64,000 nt of DNA from Lysobacteraceae bacterium 2PB (GCA_005502915.1 SCMT01000013.1:1-64000); one strand, 5' to 3'. Counted from the first letter of the stretch, positions 48,213 to 58,817 are shown. Translations and numbers: made by a program. Notes: a model not told the origin generated them from the letters alone.

Positions 48213-48554
48213 GTGGTTACGGGGTTTAATCGCCGACTGCGCGCATTGCGCAAGAGCGCCAAGCTGACACTCGAGGGGCTCGGAGACGCCGCGGGCATCA
48301 GCAAGAGCTACGTGTGGGAACTGGAGAACCGCGAGGTCCCGCACCTGTCGGTGAAGGTACTGGTCGATCTCGCCAAGGCGCTGGATGTCTCGATCCAGGA
48401 CTTGCTGGGAGAGCCGCTACCCGTCAAAGCCTCCCCCGAGGACCTGCGCTTCTTCCGCAAGTACGTCAACATGGACAAGGCCGACAAAGAGCGCCTCCGT
48501 AAGATGGTCGACCTGTTCGAACAGCCTGCGGCCAATGGGGTGCGCCGGAGATAG
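48213..48554 (+). CDS. Xre-family transcription regulator
   Basis: The protein has 113 residues. The GTG at 48213 has CAGGAGACGTTCT upstream. The HTH core is LRALRKSAKLTLEGLGDAAG and ISKSYVWELENREVPHLSVK, typical of Cro/CI-type Xre proteins. A dimerisation-like helical tail follows (FFRKYVNMDKADKERLRKMV). It is divergent from the two unknown genes at 46245 and 47187. It probably represses that operon and itself. Confidence 0.85.
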   Translation: MVTGFNRRLRALRKSAKLTLEGLGDAAGISKSYVWELENREVPHLSVKVLVDLAKALDVSIQDLLGEPLPVKASPEDLRFFRKYVNMDKADKERLRKMVDLFEQPAANGVRRR

Positions 48555-48662
48555 CGTTCGGTGGGTCACCGCAAAGTGCTCGGTACGGGCGGCAGGCGAG
48601 TAGCAGCGCGTCCACGAGTGGCATGGCGGTGCTAGGCTCGGGCCCGGATGCGAGACGCCATT

Positions 48663-49463
48663 CTAGGGGATGCGAATTTCTGGGCCTCGCGGTCCCGTGT
48701 CTTTGGGCTCAGTGTCACGGGGACCAGTGTCCTTTGGCCCTGTGTCTCTTGATCCGGTGTCTCGGGGGCCGGTATCTCTAACTCCCATATCTCTATCCCG
48801 AATACCTGAGTTTTCCCTCGGTCCTTCACTACTCCGTTCCCTCGCCCTAGATTTCGCAGCAGCTTCTTTTGCCTTCCTCGCGTTTTCTGCGGCTTTGGCT
48901 TGCTGTGCGGCCTTCGCTTGCCTTTCAGCTTCTGCTGCCGCTTTTTGCCTTTTTTCCTCCTCTGCTGCTGCGGCCTTCTGATACTCACCAAAAGCGGTTT
49001 GAAAGGATGACAACGTCTCGCGATCCTTATTCAGCTCGCGTATTTCGTTCCTGATGGCCGACAACTCATTCTTGGTTGTCGTGGCGTAATCGATGAGGTT
49101 GTCAGCCATCTTCATGATGTTGTCTATCTCGTCAATGGCTTCATCTGCACCCATTCCTGCCTTCAGCTTCGAGAACGGGCTTGTCGAAACTGCGTTGCCA
49201 ACGTTAGTTGCAACGGCCTTCTCTGCTTTCAGTCCCGCAACACCTATGTCAGAGACGCGCTTGTCAGCGAAGGCTGCCTCAATCTCCGCTGCGCGCTTTT
49301 GTGCCGTCTCTAGGCGTGCGTCAATGTTTTTGATCCTTTCCTCTGCCTGCGAGTTGAGTGCATCCGCTGAAGGAAGTTCCGATGACGCCGGGTTCGTGCT
49401 TTGGGATTGGCCGAACGCTGCGGCACATTGCAGGAGGAGCACTAATGCAACATAAAGGCGCAT
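48663..49463 (-). CDS. exported coiled-coil protein with C-terminal pentapeptide repeats
   Basis: The protein has 266 residues. GGAGGAATCGGTC precedes the ATG at 49463. A signal peptide (MRLYVALVLLLQCAAAFG) is followed by a Ser/Ala-rich stretch. The middle is coiled coil (EERIKNIDARLETAQKRAAE, AAAEEEKRQKAAAEAERQAK), and the end has seven units of a D-T-G-P-R-like pentapeptide. It looks like a periplasmic or surface stalk. The function is unknown. The repeats (48691-48795) are 15 bp long and may vary between strains. Confidence 0.65.
   Translation of the reverse strand: MRLYVALVLLLQCAAAFGQSQSTNPASSELPSADALNSQAEERIKNIDARLETAQKRAAEIEAAFADKRVSDIGVAGLKAEKAVATNVGNAVSTSPFSKLKAGMGADEAIDEIDNIMKMADNLIDYATTTKNELSAIRNEIRELNKDRETLSSFQTAFGEYQKAAAAEEEKRQKAAAEAERQAKAAQQAKAAENARKAKEAAAKSRARERSSEGPRENSGIRDRDMGVRDTGPRDTGSRDTGPKDTGPRDTEPKDTGPRGPEIRIP
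48691..48795. repeat. seven tandem 15-bp units encoding pentapeptides
   Basis: On the plus strand the units share the pattern GG.CC.GTGTC with third-base changes, for example GGTCCCGTGTCTTTG and GGCTCAGTGTCACGG. They encode the D-T-G-P-(R/K) end of the coiled-coil protein. Unit number may vary between strains. Confidence 0.7.
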
Positions 49464-49816
49464 GACCGATTCCTCCGATATTTTCCTGTCCAACGTAAGG
49501 AAACATCTGTTGCGGCCAAGCGCGGAAAGCTGAAGTGGCTCGACCATGGGAAGAACGGGGTCAGGTTCACTTTCCGATGCCCGCTTCGGGTCGGAACCGG
49601 CCGCTTGATGGAGTAACCCTGGCACGTAGTCGAAACGCTCATCCTGTAAGAAATGACAGGGTCTCCTTCCGGGCAATTGCGGTCATTCTGCCTGTTAAAC
49701 TGAAGTCAGCAACGGCCGATCTTTGTTTAACGAATCGACCTTCATCCATTACACGAAATAGCGGATCGACGATAGAGTAGTCGAAGTCGAACCAAGCGCG
49801 CGGCGCACAGATCATC
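49464..49816. other. divergent gap before the STAND NTPase gene
   Basis: 353 nt with no supported gene. It must hold the promoters of the divergent coiled-coil and STAND genes. A GC-rich stretch with CCCGCTTCGGGTCGGAACC lies in the middle, but no clear -35/-10 pair was assigned. Confidence 0.5.
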
Positions 49817-52417
49817 ATGAATCACGTTGCTATTGAGCAGGTTCTTCAGCGTGTAGAGCGAGCCAAATCGGACTCCGACTACACTCACTTCTTCGCTCTG
49901 CTCTTGGCGGGTGAAGCGATGGCCAAGACCATCGTATTGGCAGTCGTCTCGTCAATTGTCGACGAGAAGGATCGGAATCGCTATCGGCTGGAGCACCAAC
50001 TAGTTCGCGCTGATGGGCTGGGAGACTGGGGCCGGGTTCTCGAGGATGCACTGACGGGACCAGCTTCACAGTTCTTGGCAACCGAAGCGCGCGAGGAGCA
50101 ACGCGAGCTCATGCAACTTTGCAAGGCTGGGCAATGGCAGTACGACGCCAATGACGCCTTGAAGAATGCTCTCCGCGAGCTCTCCATCGAAGCGGAGGAG
50201 CTACCAGTTAAGGCGGACTTGAAGCGTTGGTTTCGGTTGTTTGCGACACTGCGAAACAAGACGAGGGCTCACGGCGCGACTCGGCCAGAGTCGGCCGCGA
50301 TGGCATCGCCATATATCGCGAAAAGCATCGAACTCATCTATCGCAACTTCAGGCTATTCCGTCGACCTTGGGCACATCTGTACAGGAACATGAGCGGCAA
50401 GTACCGAGTCTCCGCGATCGCGGGCGACATGGTGGACTTCGCTGAATTCAAGTCAATGCAAGACTTGATACTTCCTAACGGAGTTTACGTTTTCATTGGG
50501 GCTCCGCGCCGTATTCCGTTGATGTCATCAAATGCCGAGCTACACGATTTCTACTTTGCCAACGGCGGGTTGACAGGAAAGAAGTTTGAGATGCTGTCCT
50601 ACTACTCCGACGACAAAATCGACGGAGACGCGGACGCTTACTCTATCCCTCCGGGAGTTCTCCCGCCAAGCGAGACCCAAGGGTTGTCGGAACTGCAGCC
50701 GAAGGGAAATTGCTTTTCGAACGCGCCCGATCTGTCTCCGGAGTATGTCTCAAGAGATGAACTCGAATCTGAGCTGTTCAAGCTACTGCTGGACGATAAG
50801 CGCCCTATTGTGACGCTTCTCGGTCGGGGCGGCATTGGCAAGACGTCGCTTGCGCTAAAGGTGCTCCAGAAAATCTATCTCGAAAAGCGCTTCGAGCTTG
50901 TTGTGTGGCTCAGTGCGCGCGATGTCGACCTGCAACTCACTGGGCCGAAACCAGTCCGCGCGGTGACCCTTTCGCCTGACGACATGAGCACATATTTCAC
51001 CGAGTTGGTTTTGACTCCGGAGAAGCGTTCCAGCAAGGGCTTCAGTGCGCGGCAGTTCTTCGAGAGTCAGCTGCAGCAGTGCGATCTCGGCCCCTGCCTA
51101 TTCGTCTTCGACAACTTCGAGACGACCCAGAACCCGGTCGAAGCATTCAATTGGATCGACTCGTTCATCCGCCATCCCAACAAGGCGCTTATCACGACAC
51201 GACTGCGAGAGTTTAAAGGAGACTATCCTGTCGAAGTTAAGGGTATGACGGACTTGGAAGGTCGCGTCCTCATTGACCAGACTGCTCTCGCACTTGATGT
51301 GACCCATCTGATCGATGGGAACTACATCGATGAGCTGTTGAGCCGCTCTGAAGGACATCCTTACATCATCAAAATTCTTCTTGGCGAGGTTGCCAAGCAA
51401 AAGAGGGCGGCCAGTATCCCCCAGTTAGTGGCGAGCTCGGACGGCATCTTGACCGCACTGTTTGAACGCACATACGGCAGCCTGTCGCCATGTGCGCAAC
51501 GAGCGTTCCTCACGTTGTCGGCATGGAACTCCACTGTTCCTCGTTTGGCGCTGGAGGCAGTTCTATTCCAGTCCACCGAAGAGCGATATGAGGTCGAACG
51601 TGGTTTGGAGTCCTTGCTGCAATACTCGATGGCCGAGATCCACGTTGCTCCTAACGACTTGCAAGAGTTCATTGGACTACCCCTCGTTGCGTCAATCTTC
51701 GGAAGAAAGAAGCTAAACATCAGTCAGTCGAAGGCCGCTATTCAAGCTGACGTCGAGATCTTGCAGATGCTCGGCCCAAGCCGTCGCGACGACGTTCACT
51801 TGGGACTTGCCCTTCGCATTGAGCGCCTGCTCTCAAACATCTCAAAACGTATTGAGAACGGAGCGTCTTACGAATCATTCTCGGCAATCCTGAATGCGAT
51901 CTGCGCTGCGTACAACCCAGGCTGGCTTCTGCTGGCACGATGGCATATGGAAAAAGGAACTGCGGAAGGGTTTGAAGCCGCCAAAGAAGAATTGCGAAGA
52001 TTTCTAGAGGAGGGACCGAATGCCTCGGATGCCGCTGAGGCTTGGAAATTGCTTGCCAACGCATGTAGCCAGACAGGCGACAGTCTTGGAGAAGTGCACG
52101 CCTGCATTGAGCGAGCGCAGTTGGCGACAATCGCATTTTATGAATTGTCTAACACAGCAAACAGGCTCAACAATTTTGTCCGTGAGTCGGGCCCTGATCT
52201 TGACAAAGATCTGAAGCAAGGCTTAATCCGACCGTTGTTGAAGCTACTCCACGATCGCCGAGGCGAGGCAGACGGTACCGATTTTTCTCGCATGGCTTGG
52301 CTGGCCATCAACTCACTTCAAGAATCTCTAGCGCGAGATTATGTGCGCACTGGATTGACCGCCGATCCACTAAACGTCCATTTGAGCAAGCTCGCGCAGC
52401 GCCTACATATAGACTAA
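49817..52417 (+). CDS. HEPN-STAND NTPase, candidate antiphage protein
   Basis: The protein has 866 residues. The N-terminal region carries the HEPN-like motif RNKTRAH (146-152). A STAND/NB-ARC core follows: Walker A GRGGIGKTS (336-344), Walker B LFVFDNFE (428-435) and LITTR (458-462). The C-terminal end is helical and TPR-like (AAEAWKLLANACSQTGDSLG). STAND proteins sense a ligand through C-terminal repeats and then activate an effector; here the effector would be the HEPN RNase-type domain. Codon use is AT-richer than the flanking genes, which suggests transfer. Confidence 0.75.
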   Translation: MNHVAIEQVLQRVERAKSDSDYTHFFALLLAGEAMAKTIVLAVVSSIVDEKDRNRYRLEHQLVRADGLGDWGRVLEDALTGPASQFLATEAREEQRELMQLCKAGQWQYDANDALKNALRELSIEAEELPVKADLKRWFRLFATLRNKTRAHGATRPESAAMASPYIAKSIELIYRNFRLFRRPWAHLYRNMSGKYRVSAIAGDMVDFAEFKSMQDLILPNGVYVFIGAPRRIPLMSSNAELHDFYFANGGLTGKKFEMLSYYSDDKIDGDADAYSIPPGVLPPSETQGLSELQPKGNCFSNAPDLSPEYVSRDELESELFKLLLDDKRPIVTLLGRGGIGKTSLALKVLQKIYLEKRFELVVWLSARDVDLQLTGPKPVRAVTLSPDDMSTYFTELVLTPEKRSSKGFSARQFFESQLQQCDLGPCLFVFDNFETTQNPVEAFNWIDSFIRHPNKALITTRLREFKGDYPVEVKGMTDLEGRVLIDQTALALDVTHLIDGNYIDELLSRSEGHPYIIKILLGEVAKQKRAASIPQLVASSDGILTALFERTYGSLSPCAQRAFLTLSAWNSTVPRLALEAVLFQSTEERYEVERGLESLLQYSMAEIHVAPNDLQEFIGLPLVASIFGRKKLNISQSKAAIQADVEILQMLGPSRRDDVHLGLALRIERLLSNISKRIENGASYESFSAILNAICAAYNPGWLLLARWHMEKGTAEGFEAAKEELRRFLEEGPNASDAAEAWKLLANACSQTGDSLGEVHACIERAQLATIAFYELSNTANRLNNFVRESGPDLDKDLKQGLIRPLLKLLHDRRGEADGTDFSRMAWLAINSLQESLARDYVRTGLTADPLNVHLSKLAQRLHID

Positions 52418-52510
52418 TCAGCACGAATGACTACCTAGAGCGCGGTCGGGAAATGCGTTGCTCGGCATTGAGTATCTGCTTCGAGTCGAAAGCAGTATCA
52501 CACCCACCCA

Positions 52511-53467
52511 TCACGCAGCCATGCGATGCTCGTAGTACGGTCTCTGTCGATCGTCCAGAATCTCATGCTGCTCTGCCTGGTTCTTCGAATCTGGATTGAG
52601 CCATGCATCCAGACGTTCCTCCCTAATCGGAATGATGCAACGATCGTGGCCGGCGGCTGCGACCTCGGCAGGCGGATCGTCGGTAATCGCGGCGAATGAC
52701 CACAACTCCTCGCCATCGCCTTGCCAGTACGAGTAGAGGCAGGCTATCAGCATGTCCTGCCTCGGCTGTGGCTTGAACTCCAGCACCACGTTTTCGTCGA
52801 CTTCGCCATCGGCGAGCTCTCGCCCTTCGACCTTATTGCGGCTGACGTTCTCGTAGAACGCTTCGCAGACAATGATGCCATGCATATGGCCGAACTGACC
52901 TTTCCAAAAACCTTCGAGGTTGTCACGACGGGCGTTGTAGGTGCCGGGATACTTCGTGTCATAGAACGCGGGTTTGCCAGCCGGACGGCACTGGTAGCGC
53001 ATCGGCTTGATCACGCGCCTTCCCTCCTCCATGATCATCACGGGCGCGTACACGCCGGGGAAGATTCTACGATCGCGATCCTCCGGCACGCTGCGTCTCA
53101 GGTCGGAGAGTTTGCCCTTCGCCCAGTCGATCTTATTGCTCGCGATGCGCTGGTCATCAAGCGCTTTCTTCGTCGTTTTGGTTTGCAATATTCGTTCGGC
53201 GTCGACAAGCCTCTTGCGTTGACGGAACAGCAGTTGCTCCAACTCGGAGGACTGCTGCGTGTTCCATGCCGCGATGCTTCTGGCGATCTCGCTGGTCTCG
53301 GGCGTGCCTGCGCGCAGGAAGGCGTCGTCCATCGCCTTGGCCGTCTTGATCTTCGCGCCCTTCTCGCGGCTGGCGTACAGCTCCACGAATTCCCGGATGC
53401 TGATCTCCGCGCCGAAGCGGCGGACGTAGTCCTGGTAGGCCTGCCACACCTGAGCCGAGTAACACAC
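52511..53467 (-). CDS. SRAP-domain (YedK/HMCES-like) DNA-protein crosslink protein
   Basis: The protein has 318 residues. The GTG at 53467 gives MCYSAQVWQAY, placing the catalytic Cys at position 2, as the family requires; AGGGGG lies upstream. Other active residues are Glu206 in CEAFYEN and His274 in GHDRCIIPI. SRAP proteins bind abasic sites in single-stranded DNA through Cys2. It is divergent from imuA, with the LexA box between them. A helical insert near residues 60-130 lengthens it beyond the usual 220-240 residues. Confidence 0.9.
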   Translation of the reverse strand: MCYSAQVWQAYQDYVRRFGAEISIREFVELYASREKGAKIKTAKAMDDAFLRAGTPETSEIARSIAAWNTQQSSELEQLLFRQRKRLVDAERILQTKTTKKALDDQRIASNKIDWAKGKLSDLRRSVPEDRDRRIFPGVYAPVMIMEEGRRVIKPMRYQCRPAGKPAFYDTKYPGTYNARRDNLEGFWKGQFGHMHGIIVCEAFYENVSRNKVEGRELADGEVDENVVLEFKPQPRQDMLIACLYSYWQGDGEELWSFAAITDDPPAEVAAAGHDRCIIPIREERLDAWLNPDSKNQAEQHEILDDRQRPYYEHRMAA

Positions 53468-53554
53468 CGCAGCAACCCCCTGTTGCTTCGCTTGCGACCG
53501 AATTTGCACCTGCTACGGCAGGTTGTCCAGCCAAGTCCGCGCCGGGATTGGTGT

Positions 53555-53572
53555 TTTAGTAATTCTACTAAA
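53555..53572. promoter_or_regulatory. LexA (SOS) box
   Basis: TTTAGTA-ATTC-TACTAAA is a perfect palindrome with a 4-bp spacer, matching the Xanthomonadales LexA pattern TTAGTA-N4-TACTAA. It lies between the divergent SRAP gene (start 53467) and imuA (start 53687) and can regulate both. Confidence 0.85.
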
Positions 53573-53686
53573 CCGGGGTAGCATGCGCTGTCTCAGGACG
53601 TGATACGACCTGACCCGAGACTCCGGACCCATGCCTTCCTGTTCAGCTTCAAGAATCCAGTACCACGCTCAGGGAGGAGCGGTCTG

Positions 53687-54307
53687 ATGGGCGCGGTGAT
53701 CGCCCTCGACGGCCTGTTGGCGACCCGCCGAATCTGGCGCGGTCAGGCCGTTGGCGTGCCTGCGTCAGCCCCGGCGCCCACTGGCCATGCAGCGCTGGAC
53801 GACGCGCTCCCCACGGGTGGGTGGCCCGAGCACGCCCTCAGCGAGGTGCTGCTGCCTGCCGATGGCGTGGGCGAACTGGCATTGGTCTGGCCGACCCTGG
53901 CCCGGCTCACCCGCGCTGGTCAGCGGGTGATCCTGGTCGCGCCTCCGTACCGCCCGCATGCGCCCGCCTGGTACTCCGCAGGGCTGGACCTACGGCAGGT
54001 GCAGGTGATCGAAGCGACAGCCAGGGACGCGCTGTGGGCGACTGAGCAGTGCCTGCGCTCGGCAGCCGCCAAGGCGGTGCTGTGCTGGCCCCAGAAGGCC
54101 GACGACCGTGCCCTGCGCCGACTGGCCACCGCAGCGGCGGACGGCCAGTGCCTGGCGATCGCCTTCCGCTCCCTGCGCGAGGCCGCGAATCCCTCCCCTG
54201 CGGCGCTGCGTCTCGCGATCGAGCCGACCGAATGTGCCGTACGCGTGCTGAAGTGCCGCGGCGGTACACCGCCTACCAAACCGGTCGCCATGACCGGCGC
54301 CCACTAA
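53687..54307 (+). CDS. imuA: ImuA, SOS mutagenesis cassette protein
   Basis: The protein has 206 residues. The ATG at 53687 has AGGGAGGAGC upstream. It is RecA/SulA-like (HALSEVLLPADGVGELALVW, RVILVAPPYRPHAPAWYSAG). In the ImuABC mutasome ImuA helps ImuB and DnaE2 perform error-prone replication past DNA damage. It lies 115 nt downstream of the LexA box, and imuB follows 11 nt after its stop. The Walker motif is poorly conserved, as is common for this protein. Confidence 0.85.
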   Translation: MGAVIALDGLLATRRIWRGQAVGVPASAPAPTGHAALDDALPTGGWPEHALSEVLLPADGVGELALVWPTLARLTRAGQRVILVAPPYRPHAPAWYSAGLDLRQVQVIEATARDALWATEQCLRSAAAKAVLCWPQKADDRALRRLATAAADGQCLAIAFRSLREAANPSPAALRLAIEPTECAVRVLKCRGGTPPTKPVAMTGAH

Positions 54308-54318
54308 GGTGTCTGCGC

Positions 54319-55725
54319 ATGCGCTGGGTTTGCCTGCTGCTGCCGCACCTGGCGATGGACGCCGTCCTGCGCGCGTCCGCGGAACCCGAGCGCCCGCTGG
54401 TGCTGGTCGCCGGCCCGGCGCAGCGGCGAGAACTGCATGCGGTGAGTCCGGCCGCGGCCGCGCTCGGGCTGCGTCGCGGGATGCTGGTGTCCGCCGCGCA
54501 GGCGCTCACCCATGCGTACGTGCCTCACGACTACGACCCCAAGGCCGAAGCCCAGGCCCGCGACCTGCTGGCGACCTGGGCCTACAGCTTCAGCTCGCAG
54601 GTCAGCCTGGATTTCGCGCATGCGCTGGTGCTGGAGATCGGCGCGAGTCGCGCGCTGTTCGGCGACTGGCCGATGCTCTCGCGGCGTCTGCGCTCGGAGG
54701 TGGCCGACCTCGGATTCCGACACCGTCTCGTCGCCGCCCCGAATCCGTACGCGGCGCGCGTGCTCGCCAACGCGCACGACGAGATCGGCATCGACGAGTC
54801 GCAGCTCGACCTCGCACTGGGGCAGTTGCCCATCGAACGCAGCGGGCTGCCGGCCGACGTCGCGACCGCGTTCGCGCGCATGGGCATGCGCCGACTGCGG
54901 CAGGTGTTCGAACTGCCGCGCGAGACGGTGGCGCGACGCTTTCCGAAGACGGTGCTCGCCCACCTCGACCAGATCCGCGGCCACGTCGAGCCGCCGCTGC
55001 GCTATTTCGAGCCGCCCGACCGATTCGAGGCGTTCATCGAGTTCGAGCACGAGGTCGAGACCAGCCAGGGCCTGCTGTTTCCGCTGCGCCGGCTCACCTC
55101 CGACCTGTCGGCGTTCCTGTCCAGTCGCGACGGCGGCGTGCAGCGGTTCTCGCTGCAGTTCGTGCACGAGTTCCACCCAACCACCGTGATCGCCATCGGC
55201 CTGCTCTCGGCCGAGCGCGACGCCGCTGTGCTGTTCGACATCGCCCGCAGCCGATTGGAGCAGATCCGCTTGCCCGCCGCGACGCGAGCGCTGCGCCTGG
55301 TCGCGGACGAACTGCCGGCCTTCGTGCCGGTGTCCCGTGACCTCTTCGATACCCGGCCGCAGCAGGCCGTGCCGTGGGAGCAACTGCGCGAGCGCCTGCG
55401 CGCCCGGCTCGGCGACAACGCGGTGCACGGCATCGGCCTGCAGGCGGACCATCGCCCCGAGCGCGCGACCGGCGAATCGATGCCGCGCGAGCTGCCGCTG
55501 CGCCTGCCGCACCGGCCGGGCTGGCTGCTCGACCGGCCGATTCCGCTGCGCGAGACGCGCTTTGAGATCCTCGCCGGCCCTGAGCGCATCGAGTCCGGCT
55601 GGTGGGACGGCGATGATGCGCGCCGCGACTATTACGTCATCCGGACGGCGCAGGGCCAGCGCGCCTGGGTGTTCTGCGCGCCGGGCGAGCGCGGCCCGTA
55701 CCTGCTGCACGGTTGGTTCGCATGA
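54319..55725 (+). CDS. imuB: ImuB, Y-family polymerase-like mutasome hub
   Basis: The protein has 468 residues. The ATG at 54319 follows AAGGTG. The start [20 protein letters not shown] and the [19 protein letters not shown] segment match ImuB, and [17 protein letters not shown] closes the protein. ImuB resembles Y-family polymerases but lacks the catalytic acidic residues; it recruits DnaE2 and the clamp. No active-site pair of acidic residues was seen here. Its stop overlaps the dnaE2 start (ATGA). Confidence 0.85.
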   Translation: MRWVCLLLPHLAMDAVLRASAEPERPLVLVAGPAQRRELHAVSPAAAALGLRRGMLVSAAQALTHAYVPHDYDPKAEAQARDLLATWAYSFSSQVSLDFAHALVLEIGASRALFGDWPMLSRRLRSEVADLGFRHRLVAAPNPYAARVLANAHDEIGIDESQLDLALGQLPIERSGLPADVATAFARMGMRRLRQVFELPRETVARRFPKTVLAHLDQIRGHVEPPLRYFEPPDRFEAFIEFEHEVETSQGLLFPLRRLTSDLSAFLSSRDGGVQRFSLQFVHEFHPTTVIAIGLLSAERDAAVLFDIARSRLEQIRLPAATRALRLVADELPAFVPVSRDLFDTRPQQAVPWEQLRERLRARLGDNAVHGIGLQADHRPERATGESMPRELPLRLPHRPGWLLDRPIPLRETRFEILAGPERIESGWWDGDDARRDYYVIRTAQGQRAWVFCAPGERGPYLLHGWFA

Positions 55726-58700
55726 ACGGCGACGCGCCGCCCGAGTACGCCGAGCTGCACTGCCTGTCGGCGTTCTCGTTCCAGCGAGGGGCCTCAACGG
55801 CGAAGGAGCTCTTCGAGCGCGCCAAGCGCTGCGGCTATCGCGCGCTCGCGATCACCGACGAATGCTCGATGGCCGGCATCGTCCGCGCCTACGAAGCCGC
55901 CAAGGAGTTCGACCTGCCGCTAATCGTCGGAAGCGAGCTGCAGATCGAGGACGGCCCGAAGCTGGTGTTGCTGGCTGCCGATCACGACGGCTACGTCGCG
56001 CTGTGCCAGCTGATCACCGTCGCGCGGCGGCGCGCCGCGAAGGGTGAGTACCGGTCGCTGCGCTCGGACTTCGTTGCGCCGCCGGACGGACTGCTCGCGC
56101 TCTGGGTGCCGCCGCCACAGCCATCGGATGCCGACGCCCAATGGCTGCGCGAGCGCTTCGACCAGCGCCTGTGGGTGGCCGTCGAACTGCACCGCGACGC
56201 CGACGACGCTCCGCGCCTCGCCCAGCTGCGCGCATTCGCGGCGCGCCATGCGTTGCAGCTGGTGGCTGCGGGAGACGTGCACATGCACGTTCGGAGGCGA
56301 CGTGCGCTGCAAGACGCGCTGACTGCAATCCGCCACCACGTCACCGTCGCCGACGCTGGCTGGCGGCTGTTTCCCAACGGCGAGCGGCACCTGCGCACCC
56401 GCGAAGCGCTGGCGGCGATCTATCCGGCCGATCTGCTGGCCGAAGCCCTGCGCATCGCCGACCGTTGCCGCTTCACCCTCGACCAGCTGCGGTATACCTA
56501 CCCTCGCGAGTTGGTGCCCGATGGGCAGACGCCGACGACCTGGTTGCGGGCATTGACGGAGGAAGGCGCTCGCTGGCGCTGGCCGACCGGAGCGCCAGCG
56601 CGGGCGCGCGAACTGATCGAGCACGAACTCGCGCTGATCGCCGAGCTGCAGTACGAGTCCTACTTCCTCACCGTCCACGACATCGTCCGCTTCGCGCGCA
56701 GCCGCGGCATCCTCTGCCAGGGGCGCGGTTCGGCCGCCAACTCGGCGGTGTGTTTCGCGCTGGGCGTCACCGAACTCGATCCCGGCCGCATGAACCTGCT
56801 GTTCGAGCGATTCATTTCGCGCGAGCGCAACGAGCCGCCGGACATCGACATCGATTTCGAGCACGAGCGGCGCGAGGAGGTTATCCAGTACATCTTCGAC
56901 CGCTACGGCCGCGACCGCGCCGCAATGACCGCCGTTGCCAATAGCTATCGCGGACGCGGCGCCGTGCGCGACGTCGCCAAGGCACTCGGGCTGCCGCCCG
57001 ACCAGGTCGATCGGCTGGCACGCACGATGGACCGTTGGGGCGGCCATGCGCCGGTGCCGGAATACCTGCGCGAGCAGGGCTTCGATCCGGACACGCCAAT
57101 CCTGCGGCGCGTCATCACGCTGACCTCGGAGCTGATGGACTTTCCCCGTCACCTGTCCCAGCACCCCGGCGGCATGGTGATCTCCGAGCATCCGTTGCAC
57201 ACCCTCGTGCCGACCGAGAACGCCGCGATGGAAGGGCGCACCGTGCTGCAGTGGGACAAGGACGACCTCGACACGCTCGGGCTGATGAAGGTGGACTGCC
57301 TCGCGCTGGGCATGCTCACGGCCGTGCGCAAGACGCTGGACCTGCTGCGCGCCACCGGCCGCCGCGACCTGTCCATGGCAACCATCCCGGCCGAGGACCC
57401 CGTGACCTACGCCATGATCGGTCGCGCCGACACTGTCGGCGTGTTCCAGATCGAATCGCGGGCGCAGATGGCGATGCTGTCTCGCCTGAAACCGACCTGC
57501 TTCTACGACCTCGTCATCGAAGTCGCGATCGTGCGCCCTGGCCCGATCCAAGGCGACATGGTGCATCCCTACCTGCGCCGTCGCCGCGGCGAAGAGCCCA
57601 TCGATTACCCGCCGCGGCTCAAGCATGTTTTCGAGCGCACGCTCGGCGTCCCCCTGTTCCAGGAGCAGGTGATGCAAGTCGCCGTCGACGCCGCTGGCTT
57701 CACCCCCGGCGAAGCCGACCAGTTGCGGCGCTCGATGGCGGCATGGAAGCGCCGCGGCGGACTCGAGCCGTATCGAGAGAAGCTGCTCGCCGGCATGCTC
57801 GCCCGCGGCTACAGCAGCGAGTACGCCGAGCAGACCTTCGAGCGCATCAAGGGCTTCGGCAGCTACGGCTTCCCCGAGAGCCACGCTGCCAGCTTCGCGC
57901 TGGTGACCTATGCCAGCTGCTGGCTGAAATGCCACGAGCCCGCCGCCTTCGTCGCCAGCCTGATCAACAGCCAGCCGATGGGGTTCTACAGCCCGGACCA
58001 ACTCCTACAGGACGCCAAGCGCAAAGGCATCCGTGTGCTGCCGGTCGATGTGCGCTACAGCGACTGGGACTGCACGCTGGAATTCACCGACGGCAACACC
58101 GGCGGCAAGCCGGCGATCCGGCTCGGGCTGCGGCTGGTCGGCGGCTTCTCGCAGCTGGTCGCCGAACGGATCACCACCGCACGCGCGTCGCGCGCCTTCG
58201 TCGACGTCGCTGACCTCTGCCACCGCGCCGCCGTCGACCGCCGCCATCAGGCGCTGCTCGCCGAGTCCGGCGCGCTCAAGGGCCTCAGCGGCCACCGCCA
58301 CCGCACCCGCTGGGCCGTCGCCGGCGTCGAAGCCCCGCTGCCGCTATTCGACGGCGTGCCGCAGACCGCCGAGCCCGACCTCGCCATCCCACTGCCCAGC
58401 GTCGGCGAGGACATGGCCGCCGACTACGCGTCCATCGGCCTCACCTTGGGCAGGCACCCGCTGAGCCTCATCCGCAAACAGCTCACCGCACGGCGCTGCC
58501 TGTCTTCGGCCGATCTCGCCAAGGCGCCCCACGGCAAGCGCGTGCGATTCGCCGGACTCGTCCGAATGCGCCAGCGGCCGGAGACTGCCAGCGGCGTCAC
58601 CTTCGTGACTCTTGAAGACGAGCACGGCATGGTCAATGCCGTGGTATGGAAGCGCATTGCCGAAGAGCAACGGCGCGAGCTCCTGGAATCGAGTCTGATG

Positions 58701-58817
58701 GCCATCGACGGACGATGGGAGCACGTCGATGGCATACAGCACCTGATCGTGCAGCGCATGCAGAACTTTGGAGAGCTTTTGACGAGCATGAAGCTGAGGA
58801 GTCGGGACTTTCGTTGA
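55722..58817 (+). CDS. dnaE2: DnaE2, error-prone DNA polymerase III alpha subunit
   Basis: The protein has 1031 residues. The ATG at 55722 overlaps the imuB stop by four bases; an upstream TTG at 55713 is less likely. The PHP domain starts with [17 protein letters not shown]. The polymerase palm has PDIDIDF (373-379). The C-terminal OB-like segment includes [20 protein letters not shown]. It is the catalytic part of the SOS mutasome with ImuA and ImuB, used for translesion synthesis. Confidence 0.95.
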   Translation: MNGDAPPEYAELHCLSAFSFQRGASTAKELFERAKRCGYRALAITDECSMAGIVRAYEAAKEFDLPLIVGSELQIEDGPKLVLLAADHDGYVALCQLITVARRRAAKGEYRSLRSDFVAPPDGLLALWVPPPQPSDADAQWLRERFDQRLWVAVELHRDADDAPRLAQLRAFAARHALQLVAAGDVHMHVRRRRALQDALTAIRHHVTVADAGWRLFPNGERHLRTREALAAIYPADLLAEALRIADRCRFTLDQLRYTYPRELVPDGQTPTTWLRALTEEGARWRWPTGAPARARELIEHELALIAELQYESYFLTVHDIVRFARSRGILCQGRGSAANSAVCFALGVTELDPGRMNLLFERFISRERNEPPDIDIDFEHERREEVIQYIFDRYGRDRAAMTAVANSYRGRGAVRDVAKALGLPPDQVDRLARTMDRWGGHAPVPEYLREQGFDPDTPILRRVITLTSELMDFPRHLSQHPGGMVISEHPLHTLVPTENAAMEGRTVLQWDKDDLDTLGLMKVDCLALGMLTAVRKTLDLLRATGRRDLSMATIPAEDPVTYAMIGRADTVGVFQIESRAQMAMLSRLKPTCFYDLVIEVAIVRPGPIQGDMVHPYLRRRRGEEPIDYPPRLKHVFERTLGVPLFQEQVMQVAVDAAGFTPGEADQLRRSMAAWKRRGGLEPYREKLLAGMLARGYSSEYAEQTFERIKGFGSYGFPESHAASFALVTYASCWLKCHEPAAFVASLINSQPMGFYSPDQLLQDAKRKGIRVLPVDVRYSDWDCTLEFTDGNTGGKPAIRLGLRLVGGFSQLVAERITTARASRAFVDVADLCHRAAVDRRHQALLAESGALKGLSGHRHRTRWAVAGVEAPLPLFDGVPQTAEPDLAIPLPSVGEDMAADYASIGLTLGRHPLSLIRKQLTARRCLSSADLAKAPHGKRVRFAGLVRMRQRPETASGVTFVTLEDEHGMVNAVVWKRIAEEQRRELLESSLMAIDGRWEHVDGIQHLIVQRMQNFGELLTSMKLRSRDFR

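Noticed and set aside
48670-48981. Rightward frame of 103 codons opposite the coiled-coil gene
   Set aside because: It mirrors the low-complexity repeat of the real gene and has no ribosome site.
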